DNA from: Streptomyces sp. NBC_00376
GTDB taxonomy: Bacteria; Actinomycetota; Actinomycetes; Streptomycetales; Streptomycetaceae
Direction of reading: 5' to 3'
DNA: 64,000 nucleotides
Assembly (NCBI RefSeq): GCF_036077095.1
Contig: NZ_CP107960.1
Coordinates: forward strand, 3,348,001-3,412,000
Positions 7,773-16,496 of this stretch are shown piece after piece (the stretch's first letter is position 1; each line of letters begins with the position of its first letter). The position numbers and the translations under genes are program-made. Below the pieces are notes generated by a model. It saw nothing but the letters and a program-made list of their open reading frames with translations, was not told the DNA's origin and did not search any database.

Positions 7773-9002
7773 TCAGTCCATCACCAGATAGCCCGCGTCC
7801 CGCAGCGCCGCCGAGACCTCCGCGCAGTGCTCCGGACCCTTCGTCTCCAGCTGGAGCTCCACCTCGACCTCGGTGAGCCCGAGCCGGGGATCGGTCCGCA
7901 CATGACCGATGTCGAGCACATTGGCGTCGACCACCGAGAGCACGCCCAGCAGCGTGGCCAGCGCGCCGGGGCGGTCGGTCAGCCGCAGCCGCAGGCTCAG
8001 GTACCGCCCGGCCGCCACCATGCCGTGGGTCAGGATGCGCTGCATCAGCAGCGGGTCCACGTTGCCGCCCGAAAGGAGCGCGACCACCGGCCCGTGGAAC
8101 GACTTCGGATCGCTCAGCAGCGCCGCGACCGGGCTCGCCCCGGCCGGCTCCACCACCAGCTTCGCCCGCTCCAGGCAGAGCAGCAGCGCACTGGACAGCT
8201 CGTCCTCGGAGACCGTACGGACCTCGTCGACCAACTCCCTGACCAGCTCGAACGGCACATCGCCGGGGCGCCCCACCTTGATGCCGTCCGCCATCGTGGT
8301 CGGCGAATCGATCGACACCGGATGGCCCGCGGCCAGCGAGGGCGGGTAGCAGGCCGCGCCCGCCGCCTGCACCCCGACGATCCGCACATCGGGCCGGACC
8401 GCCTTGACCGCCACCGCGATGCCCGCCGCGAGCCCGCCGCCGCCGATCCCCACGACGATGGTCCGCACCTCGGGGCACTGTTCGAGGATCTCCAGGCCCA
8501 CCGTGCCCTGCCCGGCGATGATGTCCGGGTGGTCGAAGGGATGGATGAAGACCGCACCGGTCTCCTGCGCGTACTCCTGCGCGGCGGCCAGCGTCTCGTC
8601 GACGACATGGCCGTGCAGCCGGACCTCGGCCCCGTACTGGCGGGTGGCGGCCACCTTCGGCAGCGGCGCCCCGACCGGCATGAAGACCGTCGACCGTACG
8701 CCGAGCAGCGCAGACGCGAGTGCGACACCCTGCGCATGGTTTCCGGCGCTCGCGGCGACGACCCCGGCCGCCCGCTCCACCGGCGACAGCCCCGCGATGC
8801 GTACGTACGCACCACGCAGTTTGAACGAGCCGGTCCGCTGCAGGTTCTCGCACTTGAGGTGGACCGGCGCGCCCACCAGGCCGGTCAGGTGGCGGCTGCC
8901 TTCCATGGCGGTCATCCTGGCCACGCCGGAGAGCATCTTCTGCGCCCCGCGGACGTCGTCGAGGATCAGCGGGGGAAAGTGGCCGGTCGCGCGGAAGTTC
9001 AT
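7773..9002 (-). CDS. ilvA: Threonine ammonia-lyase (threonine dehydratase) with ACT domain
   Basis: 409 residues from the ATG at 9002. A longer frame exists upstream, but the conserved N-terminus begins near here. It is a fold-type II PLP enzyme with Schiff-base motif TGSFKLRGA (Lys61), the SAGNHAQGVA motif and the glycine loop VGIGGGGLA. A C-terminal ACT-like regulatory domain starts at about residue 335 (RLTDRPGALATLL). The length and single short ACT domain fit the shorter or biodegradative-type threonine ammonia-lyase common in Streptomyces. It makes 2-oxobutyrate from threonine, feeding isoleucine synthesis or propionyl-CoA. Divergent from the MarR gene. Confidence 0.9.
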   Translation of the reverse strand: MNFRATGHFPPLILDDVRGAQKMLSGVARMTAMEGSRHLTGLVGAPVHLKCENLQRTGSFKLRGAYVRIAGLSPVERAAGVVAASAGNHAQGVALASALLGVRSTVFMPVGAPLPKVAATRQYGAEVRLHGHVVDETLAAAQEYAQETGAVFIHPFDHPDIIAGQGTVGLEILEQCPEVRTIVVGIGGGGLAAGIAVAVKAVRPDVRIVGVQAAGAACYPPSLAAGHPVSIDSPTTMADGIKVGRPGDVPFELVRELVDEVRTVSEDELSSALLLCLERAKLVVEPAGASPVAALLSDPKSFHGPVVALLSGGNVDPLLMQRILTHGMVAAGRYLSLRLRLTDRPGALATLLGVLSVVDANVLDIGHVRTDPRLGLTEVEVELQLETKGPEHCAEVSAALRDAGYLVMD

Positions 9003-9158
9003 ACGGTAAGTCTTGCAGCTCGGCAGGGCACCGGCCGCCGCGTCCCGTCCCCTCCTGGGCCGTTGTCCACGGGTTTGCGCAGCGCTGGTACGCGTTGCCC
9101 CGTGGCCGCGTACTCTGTCCCCCACCCATCCGACACCGCACGAAGAGAGCCCCCGGCC

Positions 9159-9689
9159 ATGCCCCCTCAGGACATGACGACAGCTGCGTCTCCTTCCGGG
9201 GGCGCCGCCCCCGAACCCACGGGTTCCGACCACGTCCTCGACGCTCTGCAGCACCAGGTCGCGGTATTCGCCCGCCGTGCCGAGCAGACCCGCCTCGGCG
9301 GTGTCGGCCAGGTACGCAATTCCATGGACCGGGCCGCCTATCTCCTGCTCAACCGGCTGGACCGGGAAGGGCCGATGGGCGTCAAGGCGCTCGCCGCGGG
9401 CATGGGGATCGACTCCTCGACCGTGACCCGGCAGGTCGCCCCGCTCGTCGACACCGGACTGGTCAAGCGCACCTCGCACCCCGAGGACGGCCGCGCCGTC
9501 GTGCTCCAGCTGTCGCCGCGCGGCCAGGCCCGGCTGGACGAGGTCCGCGGCTCCCGCCGCGAGCTCATGACGCAGGTGACGGACGGCTGGACGGCCGAGG
9601 AGCGCGAGACGTTCTGCGCACTGCTCACCCGGTTCAACGCGTCGCTGGCCGCCCGCCAGACCTCGCACCAGGCGCCTCCGGCCGGCTGA
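9159..9689 (+). CDS. MarR-family transcriptional regulator
   Basis: 176 residues from the ATG at 9159, preceded by a GAAGAGAG-type site (9142-9149). The central winged helix-turn-helix (GVKALAAGMGIDSSTVTRQVAPLVDTG, about residues 73-97) and the wing segment SHPEDGRAVVLQLSPRG are typical of MarR. The flanking helices would form the dimer interface. It is divergent from ilvA across about 156 nt, so autoregulation and control of ilvA are the simplest expectations. The DrrAB-like exporter promoter 1.4 kb away is another possible target. The ligand is unknown. Confidence 0.88.
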   Translation: MPPQDMTTAASPSGGAAPEPTGSDHVLDALQHQVAVFARRAEQTRLGGVGQVRNSMDRAAYLLLNRLDREGPMGVKALAAGMGIDSSTVTRQVAPLVDTGLVKRTSHPEDGRAVVLQLSPRGQARLDEVRGSRRELMTQVTDGWTAEERETFCALLTRFNASLAARQTSHQAPPAG

Positions 9690-9754
9690 GGGCGCTCCGG
9701 CCCCGGGCCGACCTGCTGCACGCCTCTTGACCAGGAGCCCGCGAAGGGGCTCGG

Positions 9755-10255
9755 ATGTGGACTGTGCGAGAGCGCCAGACGGGCCGGGAGCGGCGCCGCG
9801 CCCAGGAGTTCGAGACCTTCGTCGCGGGCGCGGCCGGCCGCCTGCTGCACACCGCCACGCTGCTCACGGCCGAGCCCATGCGGCCGCCGGGAGCCAATCC
9901 CCGGGCCCAGCGGCTGCTGACGGCCGCGCTGGCGTGCACGTACGCGCAGTGGGACCGGCTGCGCGGCGAGGACCCGTACGACCGCACCCGGCGCGAGCTC
10001 GCCGTCCGGTTCGCCGAAGAGGTCTGGCACCATCACCGGCCGCGCGGCGGTCTGCTGGACCCGCTGACACCGCAGGAGCGCCTCGTCCTCGTACTGCGGC
10101 TGTACGAGGGGGTCGCGGAGGAGCAGACCGCGGCGCTGCTCGGCCTTCCGGTGGACCGGGTACGGGCGCTCTGCAACCGCTCGGTGGCCACGATGCGCGG
10201 CACCCGCCGTCCCACGGCGCGGCGCCCGGCGGGCCCGCTGGGGGTCGCGCGGTGA
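9755..10255 (+). CDS. Sigma-70-like regulator (ECF-type region 4, degenerate region 2)
   Basis: 166 residues starting at the ATG at 9755. The C-terminal half looks like sigma region 4: LTPQERLVLVLRLYEGVAEE, then TAALLGLPVDRVRALCNRSV as a recognition helix. The N-terminal half is short, Arg-rich and a poor match to sigma region 2, so it may be an atypical sigma factor or only a region-4 regulator. Its stop overlaps the start of the next gene by 4 nt (GTGA). That gene encodes a small membrane protein, reminiscent of ECF sigma/anti-sigma pairs. The gene follows the MarR gene by 65 nt. Confidence 0.65.
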   Translation: MWTVRERQTGRERRRAQEFETFVAGAAGRLLHTATLLTAEPMRPPGANPRAQRLLTAALACTYAQWDRLRGEDPYDRTRRELAVRFAEEVWHHHRPRGGLLDPLTPQERLVLVLRLYEGVAEEQTAALLGLPVDRVRALCNRSVATMRGTRRPTARRPAGPLGVAR

Positions 10256-10500
10256 GCCGCAGCGGCGACCGGGAGGACGAGGTCCGGCGCATGCTGGACG
10301 GCCCGCATCCGCAGGTGCCCGCCGATCTGGCGCGGCGGGCGTCGCAGCGCGGCGGCCGGATGCTGCGCCGACGGCTGTTCGTCCGCCGGCTGATGCTGGT
10401 GCTGGCGTGCGCCGCGGTGGTGGCCTTCACGGTCTGGGCGATGGCGGTACACCCCTGGCAGGTACCACCGGCCGAGACGACGCCCCTGGAGGGCTGGTAG
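10252..10500 (+). CDS. Small membrane protein coupled to the sigma-like gene
   Basis: 82 residues starting at the GTG at 10252, which overlaps the preceding stop by 4 nt. The N-terminal 42 residues are charged and Arg-rich (the cytoplasmic side). One membrane helix follows (about residues 46-66, RRLMLVLACAAVVAFTVWAMAV), then a short extracytoplasmic tail ending in a tryptophan. The tight coupling suggests it sequesters or senses for its neighbour, as membrane anti-sigma factors do. There is no recognisable zinc-binding anti-sigma motif, so this role is an inference from position. Confidence 0.7.
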   Translation: MSRSGDREDEVRRMLDGPHPQVPADLARRASQRGGRMLRRRLFVRRLMLVLACAAVVAFTVWAMAVHPWQVPPAETTPLEGW

Positions 10501-10573
10501 GCGGTCCTGGCTGCCGAACTATCCTGGAATGCGGGGGATCGCGGTCCTGCGCGATGGTCCCCGGGAGGCTGCC

Positions 10574-10765
10574 ATGACCAGGAAGATCGCCGACTGCCGC
10601 AAGCATCCGAGTGTGTCGCACTGCTCGCTCACCATCTCCGGTGAGGAGGAGGAAGTCGTACGGGCCGCGACGGAACACGCGGTCTCCGTCCACGAACACA
10701 CCGACAGCCCGGAACTGCGCGAACAGATCCGGGCGATGCTGGAGGACGAGCAGGTCAACGCCTGA
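10574..10765 (+). CDS. DUF1059 small protein
   Basis: 63 residues from the ATG at 10574 with GGGAGG upstream. The pattern MTRKIADCRKHPS, one more cysteine (SHCSLTISG) and an acidic helical C-terminus (EEEEVVRAATEHAVSVHEH) matches the DUF1059 family of short proteins. Their function is unsettled; the conserved cysteines hint at a metal or redox role. It is an independent unit 73 nt after the membrane-protein gene and is followed by a hairpin terminator shared with the convergent metB. Confidence 0.8.
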   Translation: MTRKIADCRKHPSVSHCSLTISGEEEEVVRAATEHAVSVHEHTDSPELREQIRAMLEDEQVNA

Positions 10766-10780
10766 CGAGGCCCCGGACGG

Positions 10781-10813
10781 CCGGGCGGACTCGAAGCGTT
10801 CGAGCCCGCCCGG
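10781..10813. terminator. Hairpin between DUF1059 gene and metB
   Basis: A 15-bp stem (CCGGGCGGACTCGAA against TTCGAGCCCGCCCGG, one mismatch) with a 3-nt loop lies between convergent genes. Confidence 0.65.
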
Positions 10814-10849
10814 ATCTTCCGACCGACCGGATCCCCCGGCCGGCCGGCT

Positions 10850-11995
10850 CTAGCCGAGCGCCTGCGTGAGGTCGGCCAGCAGGTCGTCGGCGTTCTCGAT
10901 GCCGACGGAGACGCGGACGAGGTCGGCCGGCACCTCCAGCGGGGAGCCCGCCGCCGAGGCGTGCGTCATGCGGCCCGGGTGCTCCACGAGCGACTCGACG
11001 CCGCCCAGCGACTCACCGAGGGTGAACAGCTTCGCCCGGTTGCAGACCTGGACCGCCGCCTCCTCGCCGCCCTCGACGCGGAAGGACACCATGCCGCCGA
11101 ACGCCTTCATCTGCTTGGCGGCGATCTCGTGGCCGGGGTGCTCGGGCAGCCCCGGGTAGAGGACCTGGGTCACCTTGGGGTGCCGGGTGAGCAGGTCGGT
11201 GACCTTGGTGGCGTTCTCGCAGTGCCGGTCCATGCGGACCGCGAGGGTCTTGATGCCGCGCAGCACCAGCCAGGCGTCGAACGGTCCGGCGACCGCGCCC
11301 ATCGCGTTCTGGTGGTACGCCAACTCCTCGGCGAGCTCCGGGTCGTTGACGATCAGCGCGCCGCCGACGACGTCGGAGTGGCCGCCCATGTACTTCGTGG
11401 TGGAGTGCACCACCACATCGGCGCCCAGGGCCAGGGGCTGCTGGAGGTAGGGGCTGGCGAAGGTGTTGTCGACGACCAGGCGCGCGCCCGCGGCACGGGC
11501 CACACCGGCGATCGCGGCGATGTCGGTGATGCCGAGCAGCGGGTTGGACGGGGTCTCCACCCAGATCGCCTTGGTGCGCGGGGTGATCGCCGCCCGCACC
11601 GCCGCCACGTCCGAGGTGTCGGCGACGGAGAACTCGACGCCCCACCGCGAGACGACCTTCGCGAACAGCCGGAACGTGCCGCCGTAGGCGTCGTTCGGGA
11701 TGACCACGTGGTCGCCGGGGGTCAGCAGCGTACGGAGCAGGCAGTCCTCGGCGGCGAGGCCGGAGGCGAAGGCGAGCCCGCGGCGGCCGCCCTCCAGGGC
11801 CGCGAGGTTCTCCTCCAGGGCGGTACGGGTCGGGTTGGCGCTGCGGCTGTACTCGTAGCCGCCGCGGAGTCCGCCCACGCCGTCCTGCTTGTACGTGGAC
11901 ACCTGGTAGATGGGCGGAACTACGGCGCCGGTGAGGGGATCGGCGGTGTTTCCCGCGTGGATCGCGAGGGTCTCGAAGCTGTGCTGGTCGCTCAT
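10850..11995 (-). CDS. metB: Cystathionine gamma-synthase (Cys/Met metabolism PLP enzyme)
   Basis: 381 residues, full length for the Cys/Met-metabolism PLP family. It has the N-terminal YEYSRSANPTR motif, the cofactor-stacking segment around ASGLAAE, the VETPSNP motif and the PLP lysine in HSTTKYMGGHSDVVGG (Lys201). The family contains both cystathionine gamma-synthase and gamma-lyase, and sequence alone does not fully separate them. Streptomycete orthologues at this locus are annotated as gamma-synthase, joining O-succinyl- or O-acetylhomoserine to cysteine. Monocistronic by context, divergent from the membrane-anchored hypothetical at 12064. Confidence 0.85.
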   Translation of the reverse strand: MSDQHSFETLAIHAGNTADPLTGAVVPPIYQVSTYKQDGVGGLRGGYEYSRSANPTRTALEENLAALEGGRRGLAFASGLAAEDCLLRTLLTPGDHVVIPNDAYGGTFRLFAKVVSRWGVEFSVADTSDVAAVRAAITPRTKAIWVETPSNPLLGITDIAAIAGVARAAGARLVVDNTFASPYLQQPLALGADVVVHSTTKYMGGHSDVVGGALIVNDPELAEELAYHQNAMGAVAGPFDAWLVLRGIKTLAVRMDRHCENATKVTDLLTRHPKVTQVLYPGLPEHPGHEIAAKQMKAFGGMVSFRVEGGEEAAVQVCNRAKLFTLGESLGGVESLVEHPGRMTHASAAGSPLEVPADLVRVSVGIENADDLLADLTQALG

Positions 11996-12063
11996 GGGGC
12001 CCGAGCGTAGTTCGTCACGAGGGCGCCCACCGGACTACCGGGCCGTCCGGTGACAATGGGTGC

Positions 12064-13167
12064 ATGGAGATTCTCTGGTTCCTGATCGCCCTGTGCATGC
12101 TCGCGGCCGTCGTCGGCCCCTTCGTGCTGCGCCGCCGGGGCGGGATCCGCCTGGCCGCGCCGGGTTCCCCGGACGCCGCGGACCCGGACGCGTACGGCTT
12201 CGTGCGCCAGGAGGAGCTGGACATCCGGCTGCCGGGCCCGGACCAGGACCTCCTGGACGTGCTCGACGTCGTGCAGCGTTCCCAGGACTGGCGGGCGGCC
12301 TCGCAGCTGCTGGCCGGTACGCCCAAGGAGGGCGAGGTGCGGTGGCAGCGGGTGCAGGCCTTCGCCGGGGCCGCCTCGCTGGAGCTGGCGCAGCAGCCCG
12401 GGGTCGGTGGTGCGTGGCTGCGCACATGGCGGGCCGAGGCGCCGAAGGACGCGGGCGGCGCGGCGGTGCACGCGGAGTTCCTGGTGCAGCAGGCGTGGCG
12501 CTCGTCGACCGCGGGGACGGACGACTTCCGGATCATTCTGGAGGAGGCCCGTACGGTCTGCGGCGAAGCGGCGCTGCTGGCGCCCGGCGACCCCGTTCCG
12601 TACCTCACCGAACTGGCCGTCTCCCGCGGACTCGGCTACTCCCACGAGGAGTTCGACCAGCTCTGGGCGAAGGTGATGGACCGCGCCCCGGCCCACATGG
12701 GCGCGCACATCGCCGCACTGCACTTCTGGTGCGAGAAGTGGCACGGTTCGCGCGAGGAGGCCGACCGCTTCGCCACCGCGGCCGCCGCCCGCGCCCCGCA
12801 GGGCTCGCTGCTGGCCGCTCTGCCGCTCTTCGCGGTGTACGAGCACCTGCCCGAGGTCAATCTGGTGCAGGGCTTCTACCGCGGCGCGGTGGTGACCAAG
12901 GCGGTCGAGGGCGCCCTGTTCGCGGTGCACGCGGCCCGCCCCGACGACCCGATGCTCGCCCACGTACGCCATCTCCTGGTCCTCTTCCTGGTCCGGATGG
13001 AGCGCTGGTCGGAGGCGATGGCCCAGCTCGTCCACATCGACGGCCACGTCGGCGCACTGCCCTGGACACAGGGCCCCGACCCGGCCGCCGAGTACGCGGT
13101 CTACCGGGCGCTGGCGGTGGCCGGGTACGAGGCGAATGGCGGCACCCCGGCGACGCTGCCGCACTGA
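12064..13167 (+). CDS. Membrane-anchored hypothetical protein with helical repeat domain
   Basis: 367 residues. It starts with an uncleaved membrane helix ([22 protein letters not shown], residues about 1-21; C-terminus probably cytoplasmic because RRR follows). A long alpha-helical soluble region is rich in Trp, Ala and Glu, with TPR-like character (for example [21 protein letters not shown]). I do not recognise a named domain. It lies divergent from metB and 85 nt before msrA. A comparable protein sits at this place in S. coelicolor from memory. Real coding is supported by codon composition and a well-formed start. Confidence 0.75.
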   Translation: MEILWFLIALCMLAAVVGPFVLRRRGGIRLAAPGSPDAADPDAYGFVRQEELDIRLPGPDQDLLDVLDVVQRSQDWRAASQLLAGTPKEGEVRWQRVQAFAGAASLELAQQPGVGGAWLRTWRAEAPKDAGGAAVHAEFLVQQAWRSSTAGTDDFRIILEEARTVCGEAALLAPGDPVPYLTELAVSRGLGYSHEEFDQLWAKVMDRAPAHMGAHIAALHFWCEKWHGSREEADRFATAAAARAPQGSLLAALPLFAVYEHLPEVNLVQGFYRGAVVTKAVEGALFAVHAARPDDPMLAHVRHLLVLFLVRMERWSEAMAQLVHIDGHVGALPWTQGPDPAAEYAVYRALAVAGYEANGGTPATLPH

Positions 13168-13252
13168 CCGCACGTACGGCCGGGCGGGCGGAATCCATGG
13201 CGCCCCCACCGCGTTGTACGCACTGCACACTCACCCCAGGAGGAGCCCCCGC

Positions 13253-13918
13253 ATGTTCCTGCAACGCCGCACCCCGCAGCTCCCCACCCCGGAGGAGGCC
13301 CTGAAGGGCCGCCCCACCCCCGAATTCACCGTCCCCACCCACCACACGGTCCTCGGCAACCCCCTGGTGGGCCCGTACCCGGAGGGCCTGGAGGTCGCGG
13401 ACTTCGCGCTGGGCTGCTTCTGGGGCGCCGAGCGCAAGTTCTGGCAGACGGAGGGTGTCTGGACGACGCTCGTCGGCTACCAGGGCGGCTACACCGAGAA
13501 CCCCGCGTACGAAGAGGTCTGCTCGGGCCTGACCGGCCACACGGAGGCGGTCCGCGTCGTCTTCGACCCGGAGATCGTCTCGTACGCCGAGCTCCTGAAG
13601 CTCTTCTGGGAGTCCCACGACCCGACCCAGGGCTTCCGCCAGGGCAACGACGTGGGCACCCAGTACCGCTCGGCGATCTACACCCACTCCCCCGCCCAGG
13701 AGGCGGCGGTGGCAGCCTCCCGCGAGGCCTACCAGAAGGTCCTCACGGCCGCCGGTCACTCCACGATCACCACGGAGATCCTCCCGGCGGAGGGCCGCAC
13801 GTTCTGGCCCGCGGAGGGATATCACCAGCAGTACCTCGACAAGAACCCGGCGGGCTACTGCGGCATCGGCGGCACGGGGGTCTCGTGCCCGATCGGGGTG
13901 GCTCCGGCGGAGGGGTGA
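13253..13918 (+). CDS. msrA: Peptide-methionine (S)-S-oxide reductase MsrA
   Basis: 221 residues from the ATG at 13253, with a strong AGGAGGAG (13238-13245). The catalytic motif [13 protein letters not shown] puts the nucleophilic cysteine at residue 55. [18 protein letters not shown] and the downstream WESHDPTQG complete the MsrA fold. A C-terminal [13 protein letters not shown] supplies resolving cysteines. It repairs methionine-S-sulfoxide in proteins, using thioredoxin-type reductants. The N-terminal extension of about 45 residues is usual for actinobacterial MsrA. It stands alone and converges on the gene ending at 13931. Confidence 0.95.
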   Translation: MFLQRRTPQLPTPEEALKGRPTPEFTVPTHHTVLGNPLVGPYPEGLEVADFALGCFWGAERKFWQTEGVWTTLVGYQGGYTENPAYEEVCSGLTGHTEAVRVVFDPEIVSYAELLKLFWESHDPTQGFRQGNDVGTQYRSAIYTHSPAQEAAVAASREAYQKVLTAAGHSTITTEILPAEGRTFWPAEGYHQQYLDKNPAGYCGIGGTGVSCPIGVAPAEG

Positions 13919-13930
13919 GCCGGGCGGCGG

Positions 13931-14485
13931 CTATGGCGTGGGTACGTCCAGGTCGAGTGCGCTGAGCACATCTCCGAGAAGGTCCTCAGAGGCGAACTCC
14001 GAGACCCAGAGCGCGAACCGCCGGGTGTACTCGGCCAGGACCTCCCCGTCGACGTCCTCCGTGCCGTCGGGCGGCGTGAGCCCGAAGTTGCGTTGCAGCC
14101 ACGCGTGATACCTCTGGCGTGGGGAGGCGAGACGGGCGCGGACCTCGGGGTCGTCCGGCTCGGCGGCGAGCAGACGGAAGAGTTCGCGCAGGTTGCAGGC
14201 CTCTGTGCAGAGGTCACCCTCGTCACCGAAGAAGATGACGGGCAGGGTGGCGAGGTCGGTGCGGTCGTCGCAGCGCCACAGGGCGCAGTACGAGCCGGAG
14301 TGCGTCGCGTACGCGAACGGGATCAGCCGGTCCAGGTATGCGTCGGGTGCGTCGCCGCAGAACCAGTCCAGGCCCTTGTCGTACTTGAACAGCTCGAAGC
14401 CCGGCGCGAAGAACTGCCCTTCGAGGCTGTCCTGGAACTCCTTGAGCAAGTTCAGTTCAGGGACGGGAGAGGACGCGTCGCTCAC
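13931..14485 (-). CDS. SUKH/SMI1-KNR4-like protein, possibly an orphan immunity protein
   Basis: 184 residues from the GTG at 14485, which has GAAGGAG just upstream on the minus strand. It is acidic, with no signal peptide or membrane segment. The middle part (PFAYATHSGSYCALWRCDD, then LPVIFFGDEGD and a helical NLRELFRLLAAEPDD) resembles the SUKH fold that binds toxins in contact-dependent and polymorphic toxin systems. The match is by eye and weak. No toxin gene is adjacent. The gene lies at the edge of the variable stretch. It could also be an unrelated hypothetical. Confidence 0.55.
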   Translation of the reverse strand: MSDASSPVPELNLLKEFQDSLEGQFFAPGFELFKYDKGLDWFCGDAPDAYLDRLIPFAYATHSGSYCALWRCDDRTDLATLPVIFFGDEGDLCTEACNLRELFRLLAAEPDDPEVRARLASPRQRYHAWLQRNFGLTPPDGTEDVDGEVLAEYTRRFALWVSEFASEDLLGDVLSALDLDVPTP

Positions 14486-15453
14486 GAGGACTCCTTCGAC
14501 GGGGCGGTGACCGGGCAGCGAGGACGCTGTCCGCAGGGTCTGACACCGCCGCCGGCTCGCCGATCCCGTCGGCGAACCCCTGTGCGTCCGCAACGTCGAA
14601 CCGGGCTCCGAAACCGCCCGCTCCCTCCAACCCCTCACCAGTTGGACAGCACCACCGCAGCCGGACACGCTCCCCCGGCCGCAGCCCACCATCCCGCCCG
14701 AAGCAACCCCGTAACGATCCAGCCCGCGTACACGCCAGGCGCATGCTGGTTTCGGGTGGGGCGCGCAGTGAGAGAGGCGGCGGGTTCGGGTACCCCCGGC
14801 GTACTGATGCACCCGCCCTCCGTACGCTCGTCCGTTCAGGTGACTGCCCGTCACAACACTTGTGTCATATTCCAGTTGTATGGGTCACTTGCGTAACCAA
14901 ACCGGTGGGCCGCCCATCCCTCTCCGGGGGAGCGCGGAACCGTTCTGTTCGCCGACCGCCCACGTATGACGGGCCTCGGCATCTTTTGCTCCGGATGGCC
15001 GCGATGGGCGCCCCTGTAGAGGACATGGATCCGACCAGTCGTCCCTGCCGAACAGCAGCAGGGACTGGTGCGGCAGCCCCCGGCCTCTGCAAGTGAGCGG
15101 TGCGCGAACCATACGCGCACACCGAACACCTCGTCATCGGGACCACGAGAGCAGCCGGCCGGCCACGGCCTGCGGGGCCGGCCGGCTTGCGACTCGGCTC
15201 GTCACGGCTCCGAGTGCCCTGTTCGGCGGACGGCCGATGACGGAGCCTTCCCCGCCAACAGGCGCCCTTCGGAAGGTTCCCCGGGCTCGCCCAGCGGCGT
15301 CCCCGGGACCGGCCGAGCGGGAGGTGAGCGCGGACGGCCGGGGCCGGACAGCGTCCCGGTGGTCCAAGCCGCGGCCATGGGCCCTGATCCGGGCCCGTCT
15401 CGAAGTCAACTTCCGGATTCGAGAGGTAAGTTCAAGGAACACGGAGGACGATC
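14486..15453. other. 968-bp stretch without a convincing gene
   Basis: Several short frames are open on both strands, but none has a good ribosome site together with protein-like composition. From 14840 to 14900 the DNA is notably AT-richer than its surroundings and resembles a promoter without a gene. A 12-bp hairpin lies at 15153-15187. The first TIG-protein gene begins at 15454 with its own strong ribosome site. I read this as degraded or regulatory DNA at the start of a variable region. Confidence 0.5.
15153..15187. terminator. Orphan GC-rich hairpin
   Basis: AGCCGGCCGGCC pairs perfectly with GGCCGGCCGGCT across an 11-nt loop. No intact gene ends just before it on either strand, so it may be the leftover terminator of a lost gene. 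Confidence 0.4.
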
Positions 15454-16200
15454 ATGCCAATCAGTCCCAACCAGGGCTCCACCGGTGGCGGTACCACCGT
15501 CACCATCACGGGAACCAACCTCACGGGCACCACCGCGGTGCTCTTCGGCACCAAGCCGGCCACCGGTGTCACCAACGTCTCGTCCACCCAGGTCACCGCT
15601 GTCTCCCCGTCCGGTTCCGGCTCGGTCGGCGTGACGGTGACCACCCCGGGCGGAACCAGCAATCCGATCCCGTTCTTCTACGTCGGCGCCCCGTTCAAGT
15701 CCGGTCTGAGCGTGAGCTCGGGCCCCACCGCAGGCGGCAACACCGTCGTCATCAGCGGCACCGGCCTGTCCACCGCCACAGGGGTGTCCTTCGGCGCCAA
15801 TACCGCCACGCCGACGGTGCTGTCGGACAGCCGGATCAGTGTCGTCGTGCCCGCGGGTGCGGCAGCCGGGCCGGTGGGGGTCAGTGTGACAACCGCCGGA
15901 GGGTCCAACAACGGTCTGTCGTACACGTACATCGACGTCCCGACCATCACCGGGATCACTCCGGCCTCCGGACCGACGTCCGGCGGAACGGCGGTGACGA
16001 TCACGGGCACCAACCTGACCTCGACGAGTCAGGTCACGTTCGACTCGGTGCCGGCACCGTTCTCGGTCATCGACGCGACGACGGTGTCCGCCGTCACCCC
16101 GGCCGGTACCGTCGGTGCGGTCGACGTGGGTCTCTCCAACCCCGCGGGCACGGCCACGGACGTCGGCGCCTTCACCTATGTGGCGGGCCCCGGTATCTGA
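15454..16200 (+). CDS. IPT/TIG-repeat protein with three repeats, no signal peptide
   Basis: 248 residues from the ATG at 15454, with GGAGG (15443-15447) 6 nt upstream. The whole protein is three immunoglobulin-like IPT/TIG repeats of about 80-85 residues (about 1-80, 81-163, 164-248). Each opens with a P-x-x-G-x-x-x-GG-x-x-V-x-I-x-G-T-x-L pattern and closes with T-x-x-G-x-S/T and an aromatic FYV/YTY strand. There is no signal peptide, lipobox, membrane helix or LPxTG. TIG domains normally build extracellular, tail-fibre or enzyme-linker structures, so a free-standing signal-less array is unusual. The next gene encodes a four-repeat relative. Confidence 0.85.
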   Translation: MPISPNQGSTGGGTTVTITGTNLTGTTAVLFGTKPATGVTNVSSTQVTAVSPSGSGSVGVTVTTPGGTSNPIPFFYVGAPFKSGLSVSSGPTAGGNTVVISGTGLSTATGVSFGANTATPTVLSDSRISVVVPAGAAAGPVGVSVTTAGGSNNGLSYTYIDVPTITGITPASGPTSGGTAVTITGTNLTSTSQVTFDSVPAPFSVIDATTVSAVTPAGTVGAVDVGLSNPAGTATDVGAFTYVAGPGI

Positions 16201-16340
16201 TCCGCCACGGCTGTGGCACCGGCCGTCGGCGCGGAACAGCGCCCGGCGCCGGTACCGCTTCCGGTGCATGATGCCCGCCCCGGTCGGCGCGCTCCGCGCC
16301 CGGCCGGGCGGGTACCCACTCGGCACCACTCGCTCGCGCC

Positions 16341-16397
16341 GCCCGGCCAGGAGGTCCGGGCGGCGCCCGGCCAGGAGGTCCGGGCGGCGCCCGGCCC
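16341..16397. repeat. 24-bp tandem repeat between the two TIG genes
   Basis: The unit beginning GCCCGGCCAGGAGGTCCG occurs at 16341-16364, again identically at 16365-16388, and starts a third time to 16397. It lies in the 296-bp gap between the TIG genes, and I see no coding role. Confidence 0.8.
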
Positions 16398-16496
16398 TCA
16401 TATTCCGGTCCCCTCGTCCCGTCCCGCCCACAACACCCCCCGTCCATGACGTCCTGTCCAACACCCCGCTCACACCACCCTGACAGGAGAACGGCA

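Noticed and set aside
9003..9668. N-terminal extension of 222 codons on ilvA
   Set aside because: It overlaps the MarR gene on the other strand and is not protein-like. The conserved enzyme begins at 9002.
14486..15453. Several 70-300 codon frames on both strands in the gene-poor stretch
   Set aside because: They lack ribosome sites and recognisable domains, and overlapping frames are equally open on both strands.
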